64,000 nt of DNA from Bradyrhizobium sp. JYMT SZCCT0428 (GCF_018131075.1 NZ_JAFCLS010000021.1:62001-126000), one strand, 5' to 3'; positions 28,545 to 38,026 are shown, counted from the first letter of the stretch. Notes: a model not told the origin generated them from the sequence alone. Translations and numbers: made by a program.

Positions 28545-28865
28545 TCACGCCGGAGGGCGGGCTTTCGGCAATGGCCCCATGCGGGCAAGCACCTCGTTAG
28601 GCACCCCGTAGAGCTTGATCACGTGGTCGATCTTGTTGAGACCGCAGGCTTCGCGCTGCACGACGAAGAGCCAGAGCGCATACCCCGCCTGTTCGACCAG
28701 ACCATCACGGATTTTTCGATCGGTGTTGGCGGTCCGCGGACATGCGGCAAGTGCCGTCAACGCGGCCTCGAGCCGCCGTCCAAGCCGCCCGAGCGCTGAC
28801 GCCCTCTCCTCGGCGATCTCGTATTGGAGAGTTGCGAATCCGGATTGAAGTAAATTCAACGCCAT
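28545..28865 (-). CDS. DUF6665-like small protein
   Basis: A 106-residue soluble protein resembling the DUF6665 family of Hyphomicrobiales: EIAEERASALGRLGRRLEAA, then ALWLFVVQREACGLNKIDHV and a C-terminal VPNEVLARMG. The ATG at 28865 is taken over a TTG at 28895. It is 74 bases beyond the tctA stop on the same strand. Function unknown. Confidence 0.7.
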   Translation of the reverse strand: MALNLLQSGFATLQYEIAEERASALGRLGRRLEAALTALAACPRTANTDRKIRDGLVEQAGYALWLFVVQREACGLNKIDHVIKLYGVPNEVLARMGPLPKARPPA

Positions 28866-28939
28866 AGCGGCGCGCTCCGAAACATGGCCTGCCAACTATA
28901 TATTATTGGCCAGTACCGGCATGTTCAAGACAGCCCGCC

Positions 28940-30439
28940 CTAATCCTCGTTCGCCTTGAACCGGCCCAGCCCCTGCATCACGAACGGCGCTACCAGCGCG
29001 ATCAGCGCGATGCCGAGCAGCGTCGCCGACATCGGGCTTTGCAGCAGCGCCATGGGATCGCCGAGGCTGATCGACATCGCGCGGCGCAACTGGCTTTCGG
29101 CGATCGGCCCCAGGATGAGACCGACCACGACAGGCGCGATCGGAAAATCGAACCGGCGCATCAGGAAGCCCATCACGCCGAAACCCGCCAGCATCGACAG
29201 TTCGACCACCGACGGTTTTGCCGCGATGGTGCCGGTGGTCGCAAACACCAGAATGCCGGCGTAGAGCCACGGCTGCGGGATCGCGAGCAGTTTCACCCAC
29301 AGGCCGACCAGCGGCAGGTTGAGCACCAGCAGCATGACGTTGGCGATGAACAGGCTGGCGATCAGGCCCCACACCAGATCGGGCCGCTCGGCGAACAGCA
29401 GCGGTCCCGGGTTCAGGCCGTATTGCTGAAAGCCCGCCAGCATCATCGCGGCGGTAGCCGAGGTCGGAAGCCCCAGCGTCAAGAGCGGCACGAGGGTGCC
29501 GGCGGCGGATGCGTTGTTGGCGGCTTCCGGCCCGGCGACGCCTTCGATCGCGCCCTTGCCGAATTCCTCGGGGTGTTTCGACAGCCTCTTTTCAGTTGAG
29601 TAAGACAGAAAGGTTGGAATCTCGGCGCCGCCGGCGGGCAGCGCGCCGATCGGAAAACCGAACATGGTGCCGCGCAGCCACGGTTTCCACGACCGTTGCC
29701 AGTCCTCTTTGGTCATCCATAGCGAGCCGCGCACCGGCTCAAGCTTTTCTTCGGAGTGATGACGGCGCGAGACGACGTAGAGCGCCTCCCCCACCGCGAA
29801 CAGGCCGACCGCCAGCGTCGTCACTTCGACGCCGTCGAGCAGTTCGGGGATGCCGAAGGCGAGCCGGGGCTGGCCGGTGAGCTTGTCGATGCCGACGAGC
29901 CCGAGCGTCAGCCCGATGAACAGGCTGGTCAGTCCGCGGATCGGCGAACTTCCGAAGGTTGCCGACACTGTGACGAAAGCCACGCACATCAACGCAAAAT
30001 AATCTTCCGGCCCGAAGTGCACCGCAAAGTCGACCAGCCAAGGTGCAAGAAAGGCGAGACCAATGGTGGCGATGGTGCCGGCGACGAACGAGCCGATTGC
30101 GGCGGTCGCCAGTGCAGGCCCGCCGCGGCCGGCCTTGGCCATCTTGTTGCCTTCCAGCGCGGTCGCCATCGATGCGCTCTCGCCGGGCGTGTTGATGAGG
30201 ATGGCGGTGGTGGAGCCGCCATACATGCCGCCATAATAGATGCCGGCGAACATGATCAGCGAACCGCCGGGATCGAGCTTGTAGGTCACCGGCAGCAGCA
30301 GGGCGACGGTGAGCGCAGGCCCTATGCCGGGCAACACGCCAACCGCGGTGCCGAGCAGCACGCCGATCAACGCATAGAGCATGTTCATGGGCTGGATAGC
30401 GACAGCCATGCCGTTAGCGAGTGCGACGAAGGCATCCAT
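28940..30439 (-). CDS. tctA: Tripartite tricarboxylate transporter large permease TctA (system 1)
   Basis: A 499-residue inner-membrane protein with about 12 hydrophobic segments. Family motifs are GVLPGIGPALTVALLLPVTY near the N-terminus, GIYYGGMYGGSTTAILINTP, and the repeat-2 equivalent PEAANNASAAGTLVPLLTLG. With TctB it forms the channel for a carboxylate delivered by TctC. The ATG at 30439 overlaps the last base of the tctB stop. The in-frame extension upstream is tctB read in another frame. Confidence 0.92.
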   Translation of the reverse strand: MDAFVALANGMAVAIQPMNMLYALIGVLLGTAVGVLPGIGPALTVALLLPVTYKLDPGGSLIMFAGIYYGGMYGGSTTAILINTPGESASMATALEGNKMAKAGRGGPALATAAIGSFVAGTIATIGLAFLAPWLVDFAVHFGPEDYFALMCVAFVTVSATFGSSPIRGLTSLFIGLTLGLVGIDKLTGQPRLAFGIPELLDGVEVTTLAVGLFAVGEALYVVSRRHHSEEKLEPVRGSLWMTKEDWQRSWKPWLRGTMFGFPIGALPAGGAEIPTFLSYSTEKRLSKHPEEFGKGAIEGVAGPEAANNASAAGTLVPLLTLGLPTSATAAMMLAGFQQYGLNPGPLLFAERPDLVWGLIASLFIANVMLLVLNLPLVGLWVKLLAIPQPWLYAGILVFATTGTIAAKPSVVELSMLAGFGVMGFLMRRFDFPIAPVVVGLILGPIAESQLRRAMSISLGDPMALLQSPMSATLLGIALIALVAPFVMQGLGRFKANED

Positions 30440-30846
30440 CAAAACAGCCTTTCCAGTGGGCCGGCGGGAAGGCTCAACGTCAGCAGCCGACTGAAGGCGA
30501 CATAGATCAGGGTGGTCATTACGAAGCCGATGGCCAGATCGGCGAGAATGGCGCGCCGCCCGAAGGCCGTCGCCGTGGCGACGAACAATGCCGTGGTCGC
30601 CGGGATAAAGCCGCCGCCAAGACCGATGATGGCGATCAGCAGCGCCAACCCGCCGAGAATCAGCCACACCGCTTTGGCATCGGCACTCTCGCGTGCCGGC
30701 AGATTGCCGCGCAGCGCCTCGACCAGATTGCCGATCGCGAGAATGCCGAGCCCCACGGCGATGACAACAGGCATCACGTGGGGGCCCATACCGTAGGGAT
30801 TGTTGGATTGCAGCTGGCTCGCGTCCCACACCAGCACCGCGGCCAA
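30439..30846 (-). CDS. tctB: Tripartite tricarboxylate transporter small permease TctB (system 1), 5' end unclear
   Basis: Four-helix TctB protein; 135 residues follow a TTG at 30846. The same frame continues upstream as ERRIDSAGVVIALALAALAA, a normal TctB first helix, but has no usable start codon. An ATG at 30923 overlapping the tctC stop (ATGA) is in another frame. One extra base in the GCC at about 30915 would join it to this frame and give a normal start MSALPQGTAERRID. Either the sequence lacks one C or the gene is frameshifted. Confidence 0.75.
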   Translation of the reverse strand: MAAVLVWDASQLQSNNPYGMGPHVMPVVIAVGLGILAIGNLVEALRGNLPARESADAKAVWLILGGLALLIAIIGLGGGFIPATTALFVATATAFGRRAILADLAIGFVMTTLIYVAFSRLLTLSLPAGPLERLF

Positions 30847-30919
30847 CGCCGCGAGCGCGAGCGCAATGACAACGCCCGCGGAATCGATGCGCCGCTCCGC
30901 CGTCCCCTGCGGAAGGCGC

Positions 30920-31888
30920 TCATGATTTGACGAGGCCGACCGACTTCAGCACGTCGGTAACGCGCACCGTTTCCTTCTTCAGGAAATCCGCGAACGCGTC
31001 CCCGGAAAGATAAGCGTCATCCCAGCCCTTCTGCTTGAGAACCTCTTTCCAGGCGTCGGACTTGACCATCTTCTCCACGGCATCGCTCAGCGTCTTCTTC
31101 TGTTCCGCGGTGATGCCGGGAGGCGCCATCACCGCGCGCCAATTGGCCAGCACGAGGTCAATGCCCTGCTCCTTGAAGGTCGGAATATCGCTGCCGGGGA
31201 TCCGCTTTTCCGACGTCACGCCGATCGCGCGCAATTTGCCGGACTTGATCTGACCGTCGTATTCGCTCATTCCCGAAATGCCCGCGGTGACCTTTCCGCC
31301 AAGGATGGCCGCCAGCGACTCGCCGCCTCCGGAAAACGGGATGTAGTTGACCTTCTTGGCGTCGGCGCCTACGGCGCCCGCGAACAGTGCCGCCATCACA
31401 TGGTCGACGCCGCCGGCCGAGCCGCCGGCAAACGTGACCTTGGCGATATCGGCCTTGAGCGCGGCGGCCAGATCCTGCGCCGTCTTGATCGGCGAATTCG
31501 CCGGCACGACGATGACCTGGATCTCCTCGGTGAGGCGCGCAATCGGCGTCACCTGTTCGAGCGTGACCGGCGATTTGTTCATGGCGAGCGCGCCGACCAT
31601 GACGAAGCCGTTCACCATCATCTGGTTACCGTCGCCCTTGGCGCCGTTGACGAACTGCGCGATGCCGACGCTCCCGCCCGCGCCGGCGACGTTGGTGACC
31701 TGGACGCTGCGCGCGATACCGGCGGCGACAAACGCCTGCTGCATCGCCCGGGCGGTCTGATCCCATCCGCCGCCGGGCGCCGCGGGCGCCATCAGCTTGA
31801 GTTCGAGCTGCTGCGACAGCGCCGGGCTGCCTGCCGCGAGCGTCAGCGCGACCGCCGCGCCGAACACGCGCGTATAAAACGGGATCAT
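30920..31888 (-). CDS. tctC: Tripartite tricarboxylate transporter receptor TctC (system 1)
   Basis: A 322-residue periplasmic binding protein. GGAGGA precedes the ATG at 31888; the signal peptide ends at SPALSQ. Family features include APGGGWDQTARAMQQAF and NVAGAGGSVGIAQF. It presents a carboxylate to TctAB. First gene of tctCBA, downstream of an IclR regulator on the same strand, which is the likely controller. The ligand is not known. Confidence 0.9.
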   Translation of the reverse strand: MIPFYTRVFGAAVALTLAAGSPALSQQLELKLMAPAAPGGGWDQTARAMQQAFVAAGIARSVQVTNVAGAGGSVGIAQFVNGAKGDGNQMMVNGFVMVGALAMNKSPVTLEQVTPIARLTEEIQVIVVPANSPIKTAQDLAAALKADIAKVTFAGGSAGGVDHVMAALFAGAVGADAKKVNYIPFSGGGESLAAILGGKVTAGISGMSEYDGQIKSGKLRAIGVTSEKRIPGSDIPTFKEQGIDLVLANWRAVMAPPGITAEQKKTLSDAVEKMVKSDAWKEVLKQKGWDDAYLSGDAFADFLKKETVRVTDVLKSVGLVKS

Positions 31889-32081
31889 GGGAGTTCCTCC
31901 AGGCTGATGCAGATGGCTACGCATTTGCCGCATCGTGTCATTTCGTCGCATATCAGCCGGAAAAGCCGCCGCTGTCCAGACGGACTGTTCACCGGCGTCG
32001 TGTTCCGCTGCAAAAACGTGGGGGATTGCCTGCCGACCCGCCCAAGACGCCCGGCCGCGCTTTCGCGAAAACTTCCGTCGC

Positions 32082-32930
32082 TCAGGCCGGTTTCGCCACC
32101 GGCTTCACGCCGCCGAGCGCCACCGTCAGTTCGGCCGCCACCTCGCGCACGGTCTGCCCCAGCTGCGGCAGGCGATCGTCGGTGAGACGGCTGGTCATGC
32201 CGGACACCGAGATCGCGGCCAGCGGCTCGCTGCAGTCGTTGTAGACCACGGCGGCGATGCAGCGCAGGCCCATGCACGCTTCCTCGTCGTCGATGGCAAA
32301 ACCCTGGCGGCGGACTTTTTCGAGTTCCTTGAACAGATCGCTCGGCCGCACGATCGACTTTTCGGTCAGGCGCGGCATGCCGTGATGGCGGATGATCACG
32401 TTGACGTCCTCGTCGGACCAGGTCGCGAGCACGGCCTTGCCGACGCCGGATGCCACCATCGCGACGCGGCCGCCGACTTGTGTCAATGACCGCATGATTT
32501 CGCGGCTTTCCATCCGCGTCAGCACGACGATGAACTCGTCGTCGACGACGGCCAGATTGGCGGTCTCGCGCGTCAGGTCGCGCAGTTTGCGCAAATAAGG
32601 TACCGCCTGCGCGGAAAAATTGCGGCGGCGGGCGAAGGTCGCGCCGACCGTAAAGCTGCGCGCGCCGACATGCCATTTCGATTCGGTGCGGTCGAACTGT
32701 ACGAACCGCCGGCTTTCCAGTGTCGACAGCAGCCGGTGCACGGTCGAGGTCGACAACCCCGTGCGGATCGCAAGATCGCTCAGGCGATAGCCCGCGTCGT
32801 CTTCGGCGAGCGTTTCGATGATCGAGAGCGCGCGATCGACGGACTGCACGCCGCCGTCCCTCGACTCGGCCTCACTGTCCGGGCCCGATTTCGGCTCGAG
32901 TGGTTTGCGCCGGATCACGTTTCGCTTCAT
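32082..32930 (-). CDS. IclR-family transcriptional regulator
   Basis: A 282-residue IclR protein. The winged helix is VQSVDRALSIIETLAEDD...LSDLAIRTGLSTSTVHRLLS, about residues 28-75; the ligand domain contains VASGVGKAVLATWSDE and CMGLRCIAAVVYND. The ATG at 32930 has AGG upstream; an ATG at 32942 is possible. It lies upstream of tctCBA and probably controls it in response to the imported acid or its product. Confidence 0.9.
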   Translation of the reverse strand: MKRNVIRRKPLEPKSGPDSEAESRDGGVQSVDRALSIIETLAEDDAGYRLSDLAIRTGLSTSTVHRLLSTLESRRFVQFDRTESKWHVGARSFTVGATFARRRNFSAQAVPYLRKLRDLTRETANLAVVDDEFIVVLTRMESREIMRSLTQVGGRVAMVASGVGKAVLATWSDEDVNVIIRHHGMPRLTEKSIVRPSDLFKELEKVRRQGFAIDDEEACMGLRCIAAVVYNDCSEPLAAISVSGMTSRLTDDRLPQLGQTVREVAAELTVALGGVKPVAKPA

Positions 32931-32994
32931 CGCGACCTGCATCCATCCGTAGGTTGGATCAACACCGCGTATCCGTGGCCTCGTGGTTCGAGAC

Positions 32995-33092
32995 GCCGCT
33001 ACGCGGCTCCTCACCATGAGGGTCTAAGACCGAATTCATGGCCAGACCCAGACCTCATCCTGAGGAGCCGCGTAGCGGCGTCTCGAAGGATG
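32995..33092. repeat. Interspersed inverted repeat (GTCTCGAAGGATGA family)
   Basis: GGTTCGAGACGCCGCTACGC and its complement GCGTAGCGGCGTCTCGAAGG face each other around about 30 bases. Members of the family are at 54141-54246 and 55281-55389. Non-coding. Confidence 0.8.
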
Positions 33093-33116
33093 AAAGCCCC
33101 CATTTCTCCGTCAGAA

Positions 33117-33146
33117 AATGCCGCTTCGGCAAACCGAAGCGGCATT
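33117..33146 (-). terminator. Rho-independent terminator of the NDP-forming synthetase gene
   Basis: AATGCCGCTTCGG and CCGAAGCGGCATT form a perfect 13-bp stem with a four-base loop, 12 bases past the synthetase stop; on the minus strand it is followed by TTTTCTG. Confidence 0.8.
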
Positions 33147-33157
33147 GATCGTTTGTC

Positions 33158-35287
33158 TCAGAGCAGGCCCGCGCCGCGCGCCCACTTGTACTTGGCGCCG
33201 AGCACTTCGACCGGAAGTTCGGTCGAGTACGCATAGGCCGGGATGCCGTTCTGGTAGAGATATTCGGCGGCCTCCTCGACCTCGACGTCGCCGGCGAGCG
33301 AAGCGACGATCGGCTTCACAAAGCCCTTGGCCTCCATCTCCTTCTTCACCTCGACCATGTTGCGGGCGAACACCATCGGCGGCGTGACGATGGTGTGCCA
33401 GTAGCCGAGGATCAGCGAATGGATGCGCTCATCCGACAGGCCGAGCTTCACCGTGTTGATGTAGGTGATCGGCGGCTCGCCGCCGGTGATATCCACAGGA
33501 TTTCCTGCCGCACCGAACGGCGGGATGAATTTGCGGAACGCCGCGTCGAGGTCCGGCGGCATCGCCATCAGCGACAGGCCGTTATCCACGCAGGAGTCCG
33601 ACAGCAGCACGCCGGAGCCGCCGGCGCCGGTGATGATCAGCACGTTCTCGCCCTTCGGCGTCGGCAAGACAGGCATGCCGCGCGCGAATTCGAGCAGTTG
33701 GCGCAGACTGCGCGCGCGGATCACGCCGGATTGCTTGAACACGTCTTCATAGATCTTGTCGTTGCCGGCAAGCGCGCCGGTGTGCGACGAGGCCGCTTTC
33801 GCGCCGGCCGAGGTGCGGCCGGCCTTGAGCACCACAACCGGCTTCTTCTTGGAGACGCGCTTGGCGGCTTCCGCAAAGGCGCGGCCGTCCTTCAGGTCTT
33901 CGCAGTGCTGGGCGATCAAATTGGTGTTGGGATCCTGCTCGAAGAAGGCGAGCAGATCATCCTCGTCGATGTCGGACTTGTTGCCGAGACCGACGATCGC
34001 CGAGACGCCCATTTTCGCCGAGCGCGAGAAGCCGATGATCGCCATGCCGATGCCGCCGGACTGCGACGACAGCGCCGCATGGCCCTTGACGTCGTAGGCG
34101 GTGCAGAACGTCGCGCAGAGGTTCGACCAAGTGTAGTAGAAGCCGTAGATGTTCGGCCCCATCAGGCGGACATTGTACTTCTTGCCGATCTCGACGATTT
34201 CGTCCTGCAACTCGGGCGCGCCGGCCTCGGCAAAGCCCGAGGGAATCAGAACCGCGCCGGGAATTTTCTTCTCGCCGCATTCGATCAAGGCGCCGGCGAC
34301 GAACTTTGCCGGGATCGCGAACACGGCGGTGTCAATCACGCCGGGCACGTCCTTGACGCTCTTGTAGGCCTTGTAGCCCAGGATCTCTGATGCCTTGGGG
34401 TGGATCGGATAGATGTCGCCTTTATATCCGCCGTTGATGAGGTTCTTCATCACGGAGTTGCCGATCTTGCCGTCCTCGGCGGAGGCGCCGACCACGGCGA
34501 CCGCTTTCGGCTGCATGATGCGGTTCATCGCGGTGACGATTTCTTCGGTCGGGCGCGGCGCCGGACGCGGCCGGTAGTCGAAGTCGACGACGATGCGCAC
34601 GTCTGCGGCGATCGCGTCGTTCTTGGTGGCGAATACGGGATTGAGATCGAGTTCGACGATTTCGGGGAAGTCGCTGACGAGCTGCGACACTTTGACGATG
34701 ACTGCGGCCAGCGCCTCGCGGTTGACGGGGTCGCCGCCGCGCACGCCCTTCAGCATCTCATTGGCCTGGATGCCGTCGAGCATCGACAGCGCGTCGTCCT
34801 TGGTCGCAGGCGCCAGGCGGAAAGTGATGTCTTTCAAAACTTCGACCAGCACGCCGCCGAGGCCGAAGGCGACGAGCTTGCCGAACGAGCCGTCGGTGAT
34901 GGAGCCGACGATGACCTCGGTGCCGCCGGCCAGCATCTGCTGGACCTGGATGCCCTCGATCTTGGCGTCCGCCTTGTACTTCTTGGCATTGGCGAGAATG
35001 GTCTCGTAATTCTTTTCCGCATCCGCCGCGGTCTTGACACCGACCATGACGCCGCCGGCCTCGGTCTTGTGGAGAATGTCCGGCGAGACGATCTTCATCA
35101 CGACCGGGAAACCCATGTCGGACGCGAGCTTGGCGGCCTCGGCCGCGGATTTGGCCACGCCCTCCTTTGGAACCGGAATTCCGTAGGCATCGCAGACCAG
35201 TTTGCCCTCCGGGGCCGTCAGGCTGGTGCGCTTATCGGCCTTCACCGCATCGAGAACTTTGCGGACCGCATCTTTGGGATTCGACAT
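33158..35287 (-). CDS. NDP-forming acyl-CoA synthetase (acetate-CoA ligase family) of the oxalate island
   Basis: A 709-residue fusion. Residues about 10-235 are an ATP-grasp domain (AYGIPVPKEGVAKSAAEAAK, then MKIVSPDILHKTEAGGVMVG). Residues about 255-380 are a CoA-binding domain (MQPKAVAVVGASAEDGKIGN) and about 390-700 are succinyl-CoA-ligase-like (KAASSHTGALAGNDKIYEDV). The enzyme couples CoA-thioester formation or breakdown to ADP/ATP. AGGAGG precedes the ATG. The palindrome at 35313-35329 sits in its promoter and the gene is divergent from gntR, so it is a member of the oxalate regulon. It could activate oxalate to oxalyl-CoA or recover ATP from formyl-CoA; which one is not visible. Confidence 0.85.
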   Translation of the reverse strand: MSNPKDAVRKVLDAVKADKRTSLTAPEGKLVCDAYGIPVPKEGVAKSAAEAAKLASDMGFPVVMKIVSPDILHKTEAGGVMVGVKTAADAEKNYETILANAKKYKADAKIEGIQVQQMLAGGTEVIVGSITDGSFGKLVAFGLGGVLVEVLKDITFRLAPATKDDALSMLDGIQANEMLKGVRGGDPVNREALAAVIVKVSQLVSDFPEIVELDLNPVFATKNDAIAADVRIVVDFDYRPRPAPRPTEEIVTAMNRIMQPKAVAVVGASAEDGKIGNSVMKNLINGGYKGDIYPIHPKASEILGYKAYKSVKDVPGVIDTAVFAIPAKFVAGALIECGEKKIPGAVLIPSGFAEAGAPELQDEIVEIGKKYNVRLMGPNIYGFYYTWSNLCATFCTAYDVKGHAALSSQSGGIGMAIIGFSRSAKMGVSAIVGLGNKSDIDEDDLLAFFEQDPNTNLIAQHCEDLKDGRAFAEAAKRVSKKKPVVVLKAGRTSAGAKAASSHTGALAGNDKIYEDVFKQSGVIRARSLRQLLEFARGMPVLPTPKGENVLIITGAGGSGVLLSDSCVDNGLSLMAMPPDLDAAFRKFIPPFGAAGNPVDITGGEPPITYINTVKLGLSDERIHSLILGYWHTIVTPPMVFARNMVEVKKEMEAKGFVKPIVASLAGDVEVEEAAEYLYQNGIPAYAYSTELPVEVLGAKYKWARGAGLL

Positions 35288-35312
35288 GGACTTCCTCCTG
35301 GGGCATATTTTA

Positions 35313-35329
35313 TGGCATTTGGTATGCCA
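35313..35329. promoter_or_regulatory. GntR operator A (synthetase promoter)
   Basis: TGGCATTTGGTATGCCA, perfect 6-bp arms around 5 bases, 26 bp upstream of the synthetase start. On the minus strand it overlaps the expected -10 of a promoter with TTGACT at 35345-35340. Repression is therefore likely. Confidence 0.8.
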
Positions 35330-35384
35330 GCGCGGAGAAAGTCAAGTCACCTGATGCCCCGGAAACGCTGAAAATACTGTCAAC

Positions 35385-35410
35385 TTGACATGGTGGTATT
35401 TGGTATGCCA
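35385..35410 (+). promoter_or_regulatory. gntR promoter with GntR operator B
   Basis: TTGACA at 35385-35390 is followed three bases later by the palindrome TGGTATTTGGTATGCCA (35394-35410). The site would cover the spacer and -10, which points to autorepression of gntR and the oxc-frc genes behind it. The -10 itself is unclear. Confidence 0.75.
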
Positions 35411-35465
35411 AAAATATTAGACGTTATTCCTGTTACAACTGGTCTCCCACCGGAGGAGACGAATC

Positions 35466-36197
35466 GTGCCCGCACACAAACAACCCAAGGCCACGCCTGC
35501 CATGGCTGATGCAGATATCGCAATCGTTCGGATTGCACCTGAGACGAGCTTCAAGAACAAGGCGTACGAAGCCTTGAAGGAAGCTATTCTCAAGATGGAT
35601 ATCTATGCGACGCCCGAGCAGGTGATGCTCGACGAACGCGCGTTGTCCGAACGGCTCGGCGTCAGCCGCACCCCCATCCGCGAAGCCATCGCGATGCTGG
35701 AGCAGGACGGCTTCGTCAAAACCGTGCCACGCCGCGGCATCGTCGTGGTCCGCCGCACCAAGACCGAGATCGTCGACATGATCCGCGCCTGGGCCGCGCT
35801 CGAGAGCATGGCCGCGCGCCTGATCACCACCACCGCGCGCAAGAAAGACATCACGGCGCTGCGCGATTTTTTCAAGGATTTCGGCAAGGACCGCCTGCCG
35901 CAGGACCACGTCGAGGAATACTCCAAGGCCAATATCGCCTTCCACCAGGCGCTGATCTCGCTCTCGGAGTCGCCGGTGCTGGTCGATATGACCAACGACA
36001 TCCTGCTGCATGTGCGCGGCTACCGGCAATTGACGATCGGCCGCACCGATCGCACCGCGACCTCGCTGCCCGAGCATCTGGCGATCATCGAAGCACTGGA
36101 AGCGCGCGACACCGAGCTCGCCGAGAAACGCGCGCGCGATCACACGCTGGGCCTCGCTTCTTATGTCGAAGCGCATGGCCAAGAACTCTTTAGCTAG
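35466..36197 (+). CDS. GntR-family regulator with FCD domain (oxalate island regulator)
   Basis: A 243-residue FadR-type regulator starting at a GTG behind GGAGGAG. The winged helix covers about residues 35-100 (EQVMLDERALSERLGVSRTP, IREAIAMLEQDGFV) and the all-helical FCD ligand domain about 105-240 with metal-binding His residues in ANIAFHQALI and PEHLAIIEALEARD. It is followed by oxc and frc on the same strand. The 17-bp palindromes scattered over the island have the arms and spacing expected for this subfamily; the regulator is the obvious candidate to bind them. Oxalate or a CoA thioester may be the effector. Confidence 0.9.
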   Translation: MPAHKQPKATPAMADADIAIVRIAPETSFKNKAYEALKEAILKMDIYATPEQVMLDERALSERLGVSRTPIREAIAMLEQDGFVKTVPRRGIVVVRRTKTEIVDMIRAWAALESMAARLITTTARKKDITALRDFFKDFGKDRLPQDHVEEYSKANIAFHQALISLSESPVLVDMTNDILLHVRGYRQLTIGRTDRTATSLPEHLAIIEALEARDTELAEKRARDHTLGLASYVEAHGQELFS

Positions 36198-36292
36198 AGG
36201 ACTGTTTAGTTAGAGACTTACCTAGTTAGAACGACTTCACAGCAGAAGACGATCAACTCGTCCGAACCACACACGATCAGGGAGAAAGTGGA

Positions 36293-38026
36293 ATGTCCGT
36301 AACCGCAGCCAAAAGCATCGATACCAATCAAGCCGAGCGCGAGCTCACCGACGGCTTTAATCTCATGATCGATGCGCTGAAGCTCAACGGCCTTACCACG
36401 ATCTACGGCGTGCCCGGCATTCCGATCACGGATTTCGGCCGCATGGCGCAGGCCGCAGGCATTCGCGTGATCTCGTTCCGCCACGAACAGAATGCCGGCA
36501 ACGCCGCCTCGATCGCCGGCTACCTGACCAAGAAGCCCGGCGTCTGCCTCACGGTTTCGGCGCCCGGTTTTCTCAACGGCCTCACCGCCCTCGCCCACGC
36601 CACCACCAACTGCTTCCCGATGATCCTGATCTCCGGCTCGTCAGAGCGCGAGATCGTCGACCTGCAGCAGGGCGACTATGAAGAGATGGATCAGCTCGCG
36701 ATTGCAAAGCCGCTGTGCAAGGCCGCCTTCCGCGTGTTGCATGCCCAGGACATCGGCATCGGCCTGGCACGTGCGATCCGCGCCGCGGTCTCGGGCCGTC
36801 CGGGCGGTGTCTATCTCGATCTGCCCGCGAAACTGTTCGGTCAGGTAATGGATGCCGAGGCCGGACAGAAGTCTCTGGTGAAGGTGATCGACGCCGCTCC
36901 GGCGCAGATCCCCGCCCCGTCAGCGGTGAAACGCGCGCTCGACGTGCTCAAGGGCGCAAAGCGTCCGCTGATCATCCTCGGCAAGGGTGCCGCCTACGCG
37001 CAAGCCGATGATGAGATCAAGAGCTTCGTCGAGAAGAGCGGCATTCCGTTCCTGCCCATGAGCATGGCCAAGGGATTGTTGCCCGACACCCATCCGCAGT
37101 GCGCGGGTGCTGCGCGCTCGACCGTCCTGAAAGACGCCGACGTCGTGATGCTGATCGGTGCGCGCCTCAACTGGCTGTTGTCGCACGGCAAGGGCAAGTC
37201 CTGGGGCGATGCGCCGAAGAAGTTCATCCAGATCGACATCGAGCCGAAGGAAATGGATTCCAACGTCGAGATCGTCGCTCCCGTGGTCGGCGACATCGGC
37301 TCCTGCGTCTCGGCGCTGCTCGAAGGCAGGGGCGCGAACTGGACGGCGGCACCTTCCGACTGGACCGGTGCGGTGACCAAGAAGCGCGAAGAGAACGTCG
37401 CCAAGATGGCGCCGCGGCTGATGAACAACAATTCGCCGATGGATTATCACGGCGCGCTCGGCGTGCTCAGAACCATCATCAAGGAACGGCCTGACGCCAT
37501 CCTCGTCAACGAAGGCGCCAACACGCTCGATCTCGCCCGCGGCGTCATCGACATGTACCAGCCGCGCAAGCGGATCGACGTCGGCACCTGGGGCGTGATG
37601 GGCATCGGCATGGGCTATTGCATCGCCGCCGCGATCGAAACCGGCAAGCCGGTGCTCGCGGTCGAAGGCGACTCAGCGTTCGGTTTTTCCGGCATGGAGG
37701 TCGAGACCATCTGCCGCTACAATTTGCCGGTCTGCATCGTGATCTTCAACAATGACGGCATCTATCGCGGCACCGACGTGAACTCGGTCGGCTCCGATCC
37801 GGCGCCCACCGTGTTCGTCAAGGGCTCCCGCTACGACAAGATGATGGAAGCGTTCGGCGGTGTCGGCGTCCACGCCACCTCGCCGGATGAACTGAAGCGC
37901 GCGGTCAACGCCGCGATGGATTCCGGCAAGCCGACGCTGATCAACGCGGTGATCGATCCCGCTGCCGGCTCCGAAAGCGGCCGCATCGGCAACCTCAATC
38001 CGCAAAGCGTGCTGAAGAAGAAGTAA
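36293..38026 (+). CDS. oxc: Oxalyl-CoA decarboxylase
   Basis: A 577-residue ThDP enzyme that converts oxalyl-CoA to formyl-CoA and CO2. Glu65 in SFRHEQNAGNAASIAGY is the cofactor-activating residue. The PP-domain motif is EGDSAFGFSGMEVETICRYN with IFNNDGIYRGTDVNSVG. Length and sequence pattern match oxalyl-CoA decarboxylases of Oxalobacter and Bradyrhizobium. AGGGAG precedes the ATG. It lies 95 bases after gntR and 61 before frc, so the three are probably one operon starting at the promoter at 35385. Confidence 0.96.
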   Translation: MSVTAAKSIDTNQAERELTDGFNLMIDALKLNGLTTIYGVPGIPITDFGRMAQAAGIRVISFRHEQNAGNAASIAGYLTKKPGVCLTVSAPGFLNGLTALAHATTNCFPMILISGSSEREIVDLQQGDYEEMDQLAIAKPLCKAAFRVLHAQDIGIGLARAIRAAVSGRPGGVYLDLPAKLFGQVMDAEAGQKSLVKVIDAAPAQIPAPSAVKRALDVLKGAKRPLIILGKGAAYAQADDEIKSFVEKSGIPFLPMSMAKGLLPDTHPQCAGAARSTVLKDADVVMLIGARLNWLLSHGKGKSWGDAPKKFIQIDIEPKEMDSNVEIVAPVVGDIGSCVSALLEGRGANWTAAPSDWTGAVTKKREENVAKMAPRLMNNNSPMDYHGALGVLRTIIKERPDAILVNEGANTLDLARGVIDMYQPRKRIDVGTWGVMGIGMGYCIAAAIETGKPVLAVEGDSAFGFSGMEVETICRYNLPVCIVIFNNDGIYRGTDVNSVGSDPAPTVFVKGSRYDKMMEAFGGVGVHATSPDELKRAVNAAMDSGKPTLINAVIDPAAGSESGRIGNLNPQSVLKKK

